This document shows, piece after piece, positions 1 to 10,553 of a DNA stretch of 64,000 bases. The notes below the pieces were generated by a model. That model ran no database searches. It worked only from the letters and a program-made list of their open reading frames with translations, and was not told the DNA's origin. The first letter of the stretch is position 1. Each line of letters starts with the position of its first letter. The stretch is taken from contig JAGFBZ010001543.1 in the NCBI GenBank assembly GCA_018398805.1, forward strand, positions 1-64,000, written 5' to 3'. Source of the stretch: Hirundichthys speculiger. Lineage: Eukaryota; Chordata; Actinopteri; Beloniformes; Exocoetidae. The translations under genes and the position numbers were made by a program.

Positions 1-1764
1 GGCGGTGGTGCCTGAAGTATCCTCCTCTGTGTTTGAACAAGACTGTCCTGCTAGTGTTTGTACAAAGCAGGACTTGACGTTCACACCACCAGTTCTGCAA
101 TTCAGCATCTAACAAAATCAAAATTAAATTAATCTTGCCCAAAATTTTATTTCATATTGGTTCATTGGGCATTGTTAATTTTAGTTTTTATTTTATTTTA
201 TAAACAAATTTTAGTTTTTAATCTTTATTTCAGTTAATATTATTATTTTTTCACTACTGGTTTCAGTTTTAGTCTTAGTTTTCGTTAACTATAAATACTC
301 CAGTTGGCATTACGGATGAATGGCGTATCACTTCATCTGATATTTTTTTTGTGGAGATGAATACATCACTCACAAAAAGGGTACATTAATTCAATTCAAA
401 CCAATTCAACTTTATTTGTATAGTGTCTATTTCAATACAAATTGCCTTTAGGCACTTTACAGAGACCCACAGCATGACCCCCCAAGAAAATATTATTAAC
501 TATAGAAAATATTATTAAATCTTAATTAAAGACTTGCAGACTCCTCCCCAGACTGGCAGAGGCTGGTGCACAGCAAAGGTGCTGGCGCCGTTGAATCAGA
601 GGAGTCAATAAAGCTTTCCCAAGCTCTGCCAGGAAGAGTCTCCTCTTAAAACACAATGTTCCCATAACAAACACCTAATTGTTTACTTTGAAATGTGGAA
701 CAAGTGTTATAGATTTAGTTTGGAAGGTGTAGTTCATGTGCGGGGATAGTCACATAAGCACAGGAATGAGGTGGGAAGAAGAGACACCTATTTGTTTAGT
801 CTGAAAGGGTTCATGTGGGGTGGTATGTGTGTGTGGTTGTGTACTATCTAATGGATGAACACAATCTAGGGTCACCCATTAATTTCCTGTGGTGGTCATT
901 TTTGACCGGGAAAGTTGAATAAACTACTCAAAATTCAATGAAAGTGGTGATCAGCAATTATATATGTTCAAATGCCTAGTGTGGAGGATATCATAAGGCA
1001 CTGAGACAATCAAATGTAAAGCACAATATTTATGATTGATGGAAGTAAGAAATTGGTCAGATTTGACCCGAACACGACAGAAAGTTTAAAGGCTGGACTT
1101 ACAGATAGCTGCTACTCCTCCACCTCGGCTGCGCTTCGGGGATTATGATGATTAATATAACTATATGGCGTGGACTCATTTAAAACAAACATATTTTTAC
1201 TCCTGAAGCCATGTCTCTGATAAACAGAAGACATTACTGAGTCTTCATAATTAGATCACTGAAGAACAGAGCTAAGTGATCTTATATTTAGCATCAGATT
1301 TTTTGATCTTGAGCTGCTGAACACAAAGAAAAAGAACAAAGGGAATGAAGGCATTATGGCCAATATGGAAGGTATGTCTGCGTGTGCGGTTAGTAAGAGA
1401 GAAAAAAAGCAAAGCGCAGAGTGTAAAATCAAACACAGCCACAAAGCCGCAAACTAAGCTGCTGTCATTTCCCACGCAAACACACAAGTGTGAAGCTAAC
1501 ATCATCAGGCGTGCTCTAGTTTAATTTAACATAGTTCCAGCAGGTCCAGTAGTGGAACAGGGTGTGTTTTCCAACATGGTTATTTACCGGAGCTCAAGAG
1601 TTTTTATTTTTGTTACCATCTTAAAATATCAGTTTTAGTTTCATTTGACGGAACATTTCATTTCTTTTAGACCAAACAAGAGCAGGCTAAATCTTGAACA
1701 GTGTTGTAAAAGCAACTAAACCTTCTCATCCATAGGAGGAACCTCTGAACTAATTAAAGCTGGA
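1..1764. other. Intergenic, repeat remnants, no gene seen
   Basis: No coding region is supported. Bases about 100-300 are AT-rich and contain runs of TTTTAGTTTTTATTT type, as in old fish dispersed repeats. Bases about 395-520 resemble, in reverse orientation, the tail of the L2-like repeat seen again at 17.8-18.0 kb and 31.7-31.8 kb (a TTTATTTGTATAGTGTCT core followed by CTTTACAGAGACCC). The rest shows only short open frames with no recognisable domain. Confidence 0.5.
395..520 (-). repeat. L2/CR1-like repeat tail (copy 1)
   Basis: The segment carries AATTCAACTTTATTTGTATA followed by a short spacer and CTTTACAGAGACCC. Read on the minus strand this is the usual 3' end of a fish non-LTR or SINE-type repeat (GGGTCTCTGTAAAG, then TATACAAATAAA, then AATTGAATT). 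The same module occurs at 17780-18030, about 24400-24960 and 31690-31840, which supports a dispersed family. The exact family name is from memory and unverified. Confidence 0.65.
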
Positions 1765-2250
1765 AAGCAGCATTGATTGGGCCCTCACACTCATTGCCAC
1801 TGCCCCCCCAGGTGTCCACCACCTCCCCAAGCCAGTCGGGAATAAAGAGAATACAGTGAAAAATCCAATCTGGTTATAAAAATGGAAAGGTTGCTGCCCA
1901 GCTTGAATCCAGAGGTATGAAAACAAAAAGAATTGAAGTCGAATCGACTCAGAACTGAGTTCTAACCTGCCATATCAAGGCTGTAACTGTCACAGCGGTC
2001 TATAATCTTAAGCAAATATAAGAGTCAGAGATCTTATGTCCAGAGCAGATTTACAGAAACTTGTCCAGCCTTCATCTCCAGTAGACTTGACTACCATATT
2101 GATCTTTTGTCTGATTAAACAGCTTCAGATCATGATGAACCCTGTTGCCAGAGTTCTAACAAGAACCAGGAAAACTGAGCACATCACTGCTGTTACCTCA
2201 GATTCCTCCATCCACAAAATATTGATGGTGAATGAGGACTTTCATCAGTA
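1765..2250 (+). mobile_element. LINE fragment (L2/Rex1-type reverse transcriptase 3' part)
   Basis: One frame encodes an [14 protein letters not shown] stretch (about 2130-2190). This is the familiar region downstream of the reverse transcriptase core in CR1/L2/Rex1 LINEs of fish. A diverged copy in opposite orientation lies at 37050-37505, sharing for example CAAGCTGGGCAGC and the region around GAATTGAAGTCGAATC. Both copies are truncated and frame-broken, so no functional protein is expected. Confidence 0.65.
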
Positions 2251-2495
2251 TGAGCTGTAGGAATCCAAGGCTGATCTGATGAAGCACAGATAGGATACAA
2301 AATACACTAAATAATGTGACCAAAATCATTGTCCTTTGATGAGACAGTGGTACTTTCCAAGATTGTCAGATACACTTGTTCAGAGTGAATGAATCATCAA
2401 ATATATGAATGATCAAGCAGATTGGATAATGCATGTGTAATTCAGAACAACTTTTTTATTCATGGAAAGAGGTATGTTTAGTAGAGCCTATAGTT

Positions 2496-2720
2496 CAGGG
2501 GTGTCAAAACTCCAGGCCTTGAGGGCCGCTGTCCTGCATGTCTTAGATGTTTTCCTGGTTCAGAGCACCTGATTCAAATGAATGGGTCATTAACAGACCT
2601 GAGCAGACCTGGATGACAAGCCTGTGGTGATCCATTCATTAGAATCAGGTGTGCTGAAGCTGGAAAATATCTAAGATGTGTAGGACAGCGGCCCTCGAGG
2701 ACTGGAGTTTGACACCCCTG
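2496..2720. mobile_element. hAT-type MITE, 225 bp, with 8-bp target duplication
   Basis: The ends are inverted repeats: CAGGGGTGTCAAA at the left and TTTGACACCCCTG at the right. The same 8 bases, CTATAGTT, flank the element at 2488-2495 and 2721-2728. An 8-bp target-site duplication with CAGGGG-type ends is the hallmark of hAT transposons. There is no transposase frame inside, so this is a non-autonomous copy mobilised in trans. Confidence 0.92.
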
Positions 2721-2728
2721 CTATAGTT

Positions 2729-3480
2729 AGTCTCAACAATAGTGTGTTAGGGCCAATAGTCACAGCTACAGTTACGGGAATGGGTGAAGACCAGACTAGA
2801 GCAGGCTGGTCTGAAACATAGCCTCATCATAGCCATGCTGCTATTGGTCTATGCTGCAGGGAGACACCAACATGATCCACTGTGTAGGAATACAGGTCTG
2901 GTATGGGCCGATGGCCTGCTGTGACCTGTTTGATACTGGTTCCTCCACTTTACACCCCCCCACAAAAGAAAAGGGGGGAAAAAAAACTTAAGCTCTGGGC
3001 CATCTGGATGGAGTCATGTGGAGATTAAACATCTTGCCGCCAAACCATCTTCTCACCCTTCTCCTTCTCCAATTCTTTGAAAGCCATAATAGCAAATGGC
3101 AGATTTGCAATCAACAGGCCAAACCAGGTCTCCTAAATTGTGTTTTGGAATGCACTCAGACAACGAAAGAGTAATAAACTTCACTTTAGGGTCCCAAGTG
3201 GACTCTGGAGGGGTCATAAAACACCCGAGAGGAGCTGCATTTTTTTTTTCATTCTGTTCTGGAACAAACTCCAAGGTGGAGCAACAGCTCCCCAAGTGGG
3301 CTAGAAGAGTAACAATGGACAATGGCAGCTCTGTGGCGAACGAGAAAAGTTTTCTGACATAACAATATGTATGTGAGCATATTTTTGTGATGTTTTGTCT
3401 TACCATGTTTAACACATTCGGATATTAAGTTTCACTGTCTAGATGCTGTTAAAGTGATGATATTAAGAGACTGGCTTAAT
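2729..3480. other. Intergenic, partial repeat, no gene supported
   Basis: Bases about 2815-2890 resemble 17265-17335 (both hold GCTATGCTGCTAT-like and GCAGGGAGA-like words), so a diverged piece of the same long repeat is present. The 3053-3415 segment has overlapping open frames on both strands (88 and 120 codons). Neither shows a domain I recognise, so neither is annotated as a gene. Confidence 0.4.
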
Positions 3481-4290
3481 TTTAAGAGTCTTACAGAGGA
3501 ATTTTCACTGGTGAATCCGAGCTGGGTGGAGAAAATTATTCGTCCGGTCAGCCCCCCAGACTGACCTCTAATTTACATAGCGATCGTTGAAGATTCAATG
3601 GTATATAAAGAAGCAATCTCTTTTGTTTTCACCCTTTTTTCCTTTTTCAGATCCTACCCATGCTCTTCCTGCTTTGTTTTTTCGCTTCCTTTGATTTTCA
3701 TTTGCCCCCTTGGCCAGAACTTTGCGTGTTTTTCCCGTTCTTACTTTAACAGAAGTTCTGCAGTTCCCTTTGTTCCCTTGGCAGAACAATCATTTAATTG
3801 TTTTCAGTTATCTGAAGTTAGTTGCAGCTGCCTTTTTGCATCAGTTTTGACTTTCTTCCAATTTTTTTTTTTAAACTCCGTGCTTAAAACTTTAGTAATT
3901 CGCACAAATTTTTTGATCCCTTTTTACATTTAGGGCTCAATAAACTTCGGCCCAGTTTTAAAGTTATTGCAGCCACTTCAGTCCCTGACAGGCTGAGAGC
4001 AGAAAGTTTGTTGCCTCTTCGAACTTTTGATCAGCTGATCGCAATGCCCAGCGCTGAGTCTGTCGGCGCAGATCCGACTACCAGACGAGAGAAAATGGTG
4101 GACCATCCACCGGAGGCATGCAAATGTCCACAGATTCTCCTGGCAGAGTCTTTCCAGGCTGGTCGACCTAAAGCGGTTTCAAGGTTAAAGCAAGCTAAGT
4201 GAAACTATTTAAGCTAAGTTCCAGAGCCAAAGTCAGGCGAGCTAGGTGGTACTAAGCTAAAGAGTTAGTGAAGCTGCCAACAAAGATTAG
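3480..4290 (+). repeat. Probable LTR / leader of a retroelement
   Basis: The stretch directly precedes the gag-like frame at 4302. It holds a TATA-like GGTATATAAAG near 3599 and an AATAAA-type poly(A) signal (CAATAAACT) near 3938, the order expected for U3-R-U5 of an LTR. Exact LTR borders, a primer-binding site and a second LTR were not found, so the borders are approximate. The association with the downstream frame is inference. Confidence 0.5.
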
Positions 4291-4301
4291 ACAGAGGCAA
4301 C

Positions 4302-5992
4302 ATGGCAGGTGCAGCCCCCTCCAAAGGCTCTAGCCACGAGGGAACTTTCGATAGCCTAGAATCAGCCGTGACAGAACTGACAGAAAAGCTAATTCCCGGC
4401 TACCATGAGCACGTACAGGGATTGGCAGGGACTAAAGTAGAATCAACCCTGTCGGACCTAATAGCTGAGGTACTCACCGACCCTCCTAAGAAGACTTTGA
4501 CAAAAGTGTTAGGTACCATGGCAGTCCTGTTAACCTCCCAGCTTCAGACGGCCCAATCCCTGTAAGATAAAGCACTTGTATCACTCGAGTCACATTCACA
4601 GAAGATAACTCAATTACAGCAAAACAAAACCTTCTTCAAAACCCAAGTTGAACAGCACAAAGCCGAGATAAGCGAGGCGAGATCTAAAACTGCCGAACTT
4701 ACTACTAATTTGGAGGAGGTAAAAAGGGAAGTAAGAGAGTTGCAAGCCGAAAGAGACGATAGAGACCGAGCAATTACTTCTCAAAGTACACTCATGAAGG
4801 CGATAGATGAGGAGTGTAAAGAGACCCATCGAGAACTCAAAGCGGTCCAACAGGCAGCCGCGACATTACAGGAGGAGGCTTTGGTTCATGACCAACAACT
4901 AGAGGACAAACAGCAACAGATCCAACTATTGCAGGAACAGCTCAAGCAGGCTCAGCACCAGAATACGGATGTGACAGAGGAGTTAGAGAAGACCAGGTAC
5001 GAACTGAGGAGAGTCCTCACAACCAGACCAGCTGAGGTGCCTCCGCCCCGACCCCTTGAACCGAAACCGGACCTTAAAGGTCTGAGAACTTATGGCGAAT
5101 CTTCTTCCTCGCTGTACACGTTCCCCTTGTCAAAAACTGTGCCACCTACATGAATTCTCTCTGGACACGGTACCTTGGAGACAGTCGTCTTTCCTTTCGG
5201 GCCATCTAGGCTCCCAGGGCCTTCCCGACCGAGAATTAGAGAAAATAGCGCGAGACATCCAGAGGTTCGAACCTGTCCTGGGAGGTCTCAACGACACTCG
5301 GGCATACTTGGAAGATCTAAAATTCTATTTGCAAAAGTTTTCTGACGCCACACCCTTTGACAAAATATACTTGATCAAGCTCACGGTGTGCCGTGAAGTC
5401 AGTCGGTTTGTCGAGCGTCAACCAGACACCGTTAGAGGAGATTTCAAGAGCTTATGCCAAGCCCTAGAGACAGAATTTTCCGATAATGCTTCCCCATGGA
5501 GCATAACAGCGGGATGCGGGGTCAAGCAAGGTCGACAGGAACCACCGCAGCAGTATTATTACCAGTTACTCCAGGCCTACTTTGGCCCTCGTAACGAACC
5601 CAGAATGGAGGAAGAGCTGAAATTTAAATCACTCTTTGTTCAAAAATCTCCATCCGGCTATGAGCCATCACCTTGGAGTCCTGGCTAATCCTCGCTCATC
5701 CAGTGTTGTACAGCTGTGAGAATTAGCATGCCTCGGCTTCCAAAAGCAGAAACAGGTGCACGTGAAGTTCCAGGACAATGCCATACTCGCAGTAAGTATG
5801 GAGCCCCTGTCCATGGAGCTCGAAGGGGCCGCCAAACCTGAAGCGTCGAGTTCGGCCCCTACTCCTGCTTTCGCATCACAACACGGGCAAGGACAAACCC
5901 CTTTGTCTAATCCAAATCGGGCGAATCGCAAACCCAACCACGCCAGGCCTTATTGGCCTGACCGAGAACCACGATCTCCACCAGAGGAATGA
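4302..5992 (+). pseudogene. Broken gag-like gene of an LTR retroelement
   Basis: A frame opens at 4302, is cut by an in-frame TAA at 4563-4565, then runs in the same frame to 5153. Its middle part (about 4600-5030) is rich in Q, E, K and L in heptad-like spacing, which predicts a long coiled coil. A capsid-like segment follows in another frame (5092-5688), recognisable by its GRQEPPQQYYYQLLQAYFG stretch. A further shifted frame covers 5756-5992 and is proline-, alanine- and serine-rich. The family builds the capsid of intracellular retroelement particles. This copy has at least one stop and two frame changes and no recognisable protease or polymerase after it, so it is inert. Whether it belongs to Ty3/Gypsy or to an endogenous retrovirus lineage is not resolved. 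Confidence 0.72.
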
Positions 5993-7690
5993 AGGGGGCG
6001 TGATGGATTTCACGGGCTCCCCTAATGGGTTAAGTATCCACCCAACAGGTACGACAGACCTGCAAACCAGCATCCAAACCACGTTTTGATGCGTAATCAA
6101 TGCTATTTTTGCTAAAATTATAATGAAAGGAAGTCTTATTTTTGCCTGTATCCTGTTGTAAATAATTATTTTAGCTGTTGAACCCCATAAACTCCCACTC
6201 ACTGAAGACTATCTAGTAAGTGCCCCTTCTGAGCACTTTTGGGAGAACTGGAATTGTTTTCTGCTGAATTCAACCCATCTCAGAAACTGGATCTCAGAAT
6301 TTAAATTTGAATTCCACATTTGACAAAGTACTGGGAAGGGGGGAGGAGATTGCTTTTTTTTTTCTCTCAATAACGCTCAATGATTATGCACTGGAGTGAA
6401 GGAAAAAAAATAACTTATTGTGCAACAAATACTTGCTTCATGTTCAAATGGAACAACAAAAGCAAGACGTTTATTTTATTTTATTTAGAAAGATGTAAAA
6501 TGTAAAAATTAGTTTCTATGATCATAATAATGCATTTTATTTATAAAGTAAATGCTACAGCATTAAAATTTACTAATCATTAAGATTCCTAGTCAAAGAT
6601 AGGGAAGTCTGTTGAATGTAATACCATGTGGAACGGCGGGCATAAGCTTATCCAGCCACTGTAAGTGACCAAGATGTGCAAATTCTGTGGAGGCTTGGCT
6701 TCCTTAATTCTTGTTATCAAATGAAATGTGTAAACATGCCCAAGCAGGACTCCTGTCAAGCTAAGAAAGAAAAATGTTAAATCACCACGTATGAGAGGTG
6801 TAAACCAGCAAATCTTAAGTTGAAAAACAACAACAAACTGGATGATGAAATCTGAAAGAAAACTGGTAAAACCTCTTCAACCCTTCCATTGTTTTGTCTT
6901 TTTGATGTATCCTTGTTTGGCTGATGATTAGTGATCTGTAGCCATGTAAACACACCTCAAATCTTAATGTACAGTAGTTTGATGCTGCTCATCTGAAGCT
7001 ATTATCTGCTCTGTGAAGTGTCTTACTTTCAACACTTAGCAGAGGAATCCCAGGAGTGGTAATTGTCTGAGCACAGATAACAAGGAGTGCTTTTCATACT
7101 TGAATAATAACTTTAAAAAGAGTGTTTTACAATTAATTAAACACACTGTCTTTAAGTAACCTCTGGACATTTGCCCTGCAGGCTGAGCTCATTTATGAGC
7201 TGCTGGGGAAAAACAAACTTTCATGTGAAAATCCTCACAAAAGAGTCAGTACCACAGAGAATACATAGGCAGCAGGGCTGCACATTTCCTTCAATGTTCA
7301 ACTTTGAAGATGCAAATTGTGAGCATAAATTTTTTATGTGATTAAACAGCACCATAGTGTCATTTCAGGCCCACTATCTTCTCGACTTGGTGATGATAAA
7401 AGAGTCGTCTGAGATTTTCCAAACCATTACCTCCTACTACAGGAGGCTCTCCGTGTGTTTAATACAAGCCTCCTGAGTACCAGCAGCAGCAGAGGAGAAT
7501 ATGAGTTGCACTCACCTCTGCCGTTGTGGAGGCTTTTCAGAAGAAATGCTTAAAAAAGCGTGAAAATGCCACCTCTAATCTGCTAGAGCCATCTGTAGGG
7601 GAGCAGCTTGCATCATTTCACCCATCAGTGCAGTCAGGCCCATGAGAGGCTCTTCACATTATTCTGGCTTCATTAGGCTAAATCAATATC
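5993..7690. other. Intergenic, nothing recognised
   Basis: This is mostly AT-rich sequence after the retroelement remnant. No open frame of note, RNA gene or repeat with clear ends was seen. Some of the less AT-rich part (about 7140-7620) might be conserved non-coding DNA, but that cannot be judged from one sequence. Confidence 0.4.
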
Positions 7691-7697
7691 CGTTTAA

Positions 7698-7915
7698 CAT
7701 CCCCACTTACAGAGTCACATGAAGGCCAGAGCTGCATGGATATGCAATAGGCTGAAGAACAGAAACTCCGAAGCAGACAGCTTTTCTATTGTTCAGCCTA
7801 TTGCAGATACATGCATCTCTGGCCTTCATGTGACTCTGTGAGTGGGGATGCCAGAGCTGCATGGAAATGCAATAGACTGAACAACAGAAAAGCTGTCTGC
7901 TTCGGAGTTTCAGGA
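7698..7915. repeat. Foldback / palindromic repeat
   Basis: Bases 7698-7850 form a long imperfect palindrome. The left arm starts at CATCCCCACTTACAGAGTCA and the right arm ends at the matching TGACTCTGTGAGTGGGGATG, with further pairing inward through GGCCAGAG and CAATAGGCTGAA. A third block at 7851-7915 repeats part of the left arm in direct orientation and part of the centre (AGCTGTCTGCTTCGGAGTTT) in inverted orientation. This suggests a foldback or MITE-like element built of A-B-A'-A''-B' modules. No coding capacity is seen. Confidence 0.8.
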
Positions 7916-7978
7916 GGGAAATGCATGTTTCTGCAGAGAAAGACATGCAGAAACATGTCTTTCTGCATGTCTTTCTGC

Positions 7979-7999
7979 ACGGTAGTCAAAAACTACCGT
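7979..7999. repeat. Short perfect hairpin
   Basis: ACGGTAGT and ACTACCGT form a perfect 8-bp stem around a 5-base CAAAA loop. It directly follows the foldback repeat and another inverted pair built on AGAAAGACATG/CATGTCTTTCT (about 7938-7977). It may belong to the same element. Confidence 0.6.
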
Positions 8000-8005
8000 C
8001 ATATT

Positions 8006-8985
8006 ACAGAACATGCCTGTAGAGTTATGATAAGGGTCATAGCAGGTTTCTTATCATTTTATCAGAATTTACCAGCCTGTCACACTTAAACTGCAGTAAA
8101 TTCTTGTTGGATTTACAACACCATTTTACCATATTCTGTAAACTACAGTTTACATCTTGAATTAACAGTTGATGCAATCTAGTTTATCATTTCGAACCAA
8201 AGTAATAGTATTGACAGTAGCATGTTACCTTTTAATGAAACAGTTTTGTTTTTGTTTTTTTTTCATAAGAATAAATTAAAAATTCAGCATAAAAAATGAT
8301 AACTTCACTATCACATGTGAGTAAATGATAACATTTTGTGATATTATGTCATGTCCAGTTACTCTGCTGTCAGACATGTAACAAAAATTTCAGTCACAGA
8401 TAGAAATTGATCTGTACAACACAATCTGGTTTTACAGAACAAGAGCAGGACATATCAATATAACATTATGTGGTGTAGGTATGTAGTGAATTAAAAACAA
8501 TATAAAACATGTAAAGAAGGCCTGCTCATTCCAGAACTGCATATTAGAACAGCTTGCTCCATGGTGATGAGCACCACCCCAGTTAGCAAGACAGATAACT
8601 ACATCTGTGAAAGTATCAACGATTCATTCAGAGAACAGAAAATGGATTCTCTTTGCAGGTAAATAAAAATGCAGAATCCGACTCCTTCTGAAGCTGTTTC
8701 TTTGGAAACAATTCCATGGCTGAATAGATAACAGATAAAACTTAAATGATTTTTCTCGAATCAGTAATAATAATTGCCAGAACAAATTGTTTAAACTTCC
8801 TCCTCCTTTTTCTTTGTTTTTGTCCTGTTCTAAAAAGATAACTTCTCATCATTGTCGTCTGGGTTTGGGGTCTAATTACAAGAGTCAGAATGGAAACAGT
8901 GACTGTGGACTAGTTCTGAACAATAGTCATGTGACTGATCACACGATGGATCAGCTGTTTCTGCTTCTAGAGATTAAACCTGAGA
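8006..8985. other. Intergenic, nothing recognised
   Basis: AT-rich DNA with scattered stops in all frames. No gene, RNA gene or bounded repeat was recognised. Confidence 0.4.
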
Positions 8986-8999
8986 GAATAATGACAACA

Positions 9000-9250
9000 G
9001 TGTAAAAAAAATTCCTGAGGATTCCCTCCATTTTTCTATTGTATATGACCAGGACAAATCTGTAATTCCCACATCTATTTATATTTTATATATTTAGATA
9101 AACATGTTTACTCTTTGTATTTTAAATTTCTTATTTATCTTAAATATTTTTTGCTCATTTTTGGCATTCCTACTGCACTGCTGCTTGTCTGTACTTTGCT
9201 CTTAAAATGTAATGCAATTTCCCCATTGTGGGATGAAAAAAGCTTCTTCT
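9000..9250 (+). repeat. LINE 3' tail-like segment
   Basis: The segment ends with TGCAATTTCCCCATTGTGGG followed by ATGAAAAAAGC. This is close to the common 3' end of fish Rex1/L2 LINEs, in which a TTTCCCC-TTGGGATCAATAAAG type sequence precedes the tail. No coding part is left. Confidence 0.5.
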
Positions 9251-9977
9251 TTAATCTTTAGTCTAATTACAGGGGTTGAAGCAAAAACATATTCTGAGCC
9301 TGAACTTTTGTGTGTGCTTGCGTGGGTGCGTGGGTGTGTGGTGGAAGTGGGGGTTGCTACTACAACATGGTAGGTAACACATGTAGCGTTTAGGATACTT
9401 TTGATAAAGTTTTGCGGCAGCTTACAAGATGACCTACAGTCACAAGGTGACATGTTATAAGGGAATGTGAAATTCAGTCAGGCAGGATGAAAATTTGGAT
9501 GACAACCATTCAGTTGAGGGTTTATGACAAAGGGCCATCAACTCCAAATATTATGCAGCATTTGTACTATTTATTTTGTAAAAAGATAAAGTGCAACAGT
9601 GAATTGTAGATAACATTGGAATTCTATATGGCAACATTTCCATAATCCATTTGCTTAAGAGGAATAATGGTAAATTAAGTTTTAGGAAATTAATAGAAAA
9701 AAAATCAATAAAATAACTATTCAATTAACAACGAAAACATTAGACTATTCTTTTTAATCTGGTGTTTCATGTGGGTTCAATTAGCTGCACGTTGATTAGG
9801 AGTCAACAGTTTTGTCAGAGCTATTTTGTCTTCAGCTATTTGTTTTTTTTGCATCATTTTACCAGAGGTTGGGAGAGCTTCAACAACAAATCTGCTCTGT
9901 GATGAACCTGCACACATGGTCAGTCACTGATGCTGGTCCATCAGCTGTGGTGGTAACTCCCAGTAACGTGTTGTGTG
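9251..9977. other. Intergenic, nothing recognised
   Basis: A short GT-rich tract (about 9310-9350) and AT-rich DNA. No supported gene. Confidence 0.4.
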
Positions 9978-9985
9978 TTGTAGAG

Positions 9986-10545
9986 CAGGGGTCCCCAACC
10001 CCCGGTCCCGGCCCGGTACTGATCCGTGGGTCATTTGGTACCGCAGAGAAAAAATAAATAACTTCCATTACTACCGTTTGATTTATTATCCGAGTCTAAA
10101 TAATGTTTTAGTTTGAAAAATGACCGAATTCTCTCCATTACATCCGTCTATAACTGATTTTTGACACATGACCAAGACTTCCAGACCCGTGTCTGGGTCA
10201 CATGACCAAGACTTCCAGACCCGTGTCTGGGTCACGTGACCAAGACTTCCAGACCCGTGTCTGGGTCATGTGACCAAGACTTCCAGACCCGTGTCTGGGT
10301 CACGTAGCAAAATGAGGAAAAACAATCCTCTTCAGAAAGTGTCTTTGCGCGGAGAGGATGTTACTGATGTTCTGTTGTTGGCACGATGTTCCGAGGACAC
10401 TTCTAATAAATTTGCACGTGAATATACACAATAAAATATCATTTTATTTAATGTAATTATCTTCTGCACATTTTACAGACCGGTCCGAGAAAATATTGCC
10501 TGACATTTAACTGGTCCGTGGCACTAAAAAGGTTGGGAACCACTG
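9986..10545. mobile_element. hAT non-autonomous element, 560 bp, with 8-bp target duplication
   Basis: Left end CAGGGGTCCCCAACC and right end GGTTGGGAACCACTG are near-perfect inverted repeats. TTGTAGAG is duplicated at 9978-9985 and 10546-10553, giving an exact 8-bp target duplication typical of hAT transposons. The interior has no transposase but holds four tandem 34-bp units (10167-10302). It is a non-autonomous derivative. Confidence 0.93.
10167..10302. repeat. Four tandem copies of a 34-bp unit
   Basis: The four units start at 10167, 10201, 10235 and 10269. They are nearly identical, differing in the first three bases (CAT, CAT, CGT, TGT before GACCAAGACTTCCAGAC). Each unit contains the inverted pair CCAGAC/GTCTGG around a short centre. 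The array lies inside the hAT element at 9986-10545. Confidence 0.92.
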
Positions 10546-10553
10546 TTGTAGAG

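Noticed and set aside
3053..3415. Overlapping frames of 88 and 120 codons on opposite strands
   Set aside because: No recognisable domain, no splice context, and the poly-T run inside suggests non-coding sequence.
10167..10302. Regular 34-bp repeats as a possible CRISPR-like array
   Set aside because: Units are directly adjacent with no variable spacers and lie inside a hAT transposon of a vertebrate genome.
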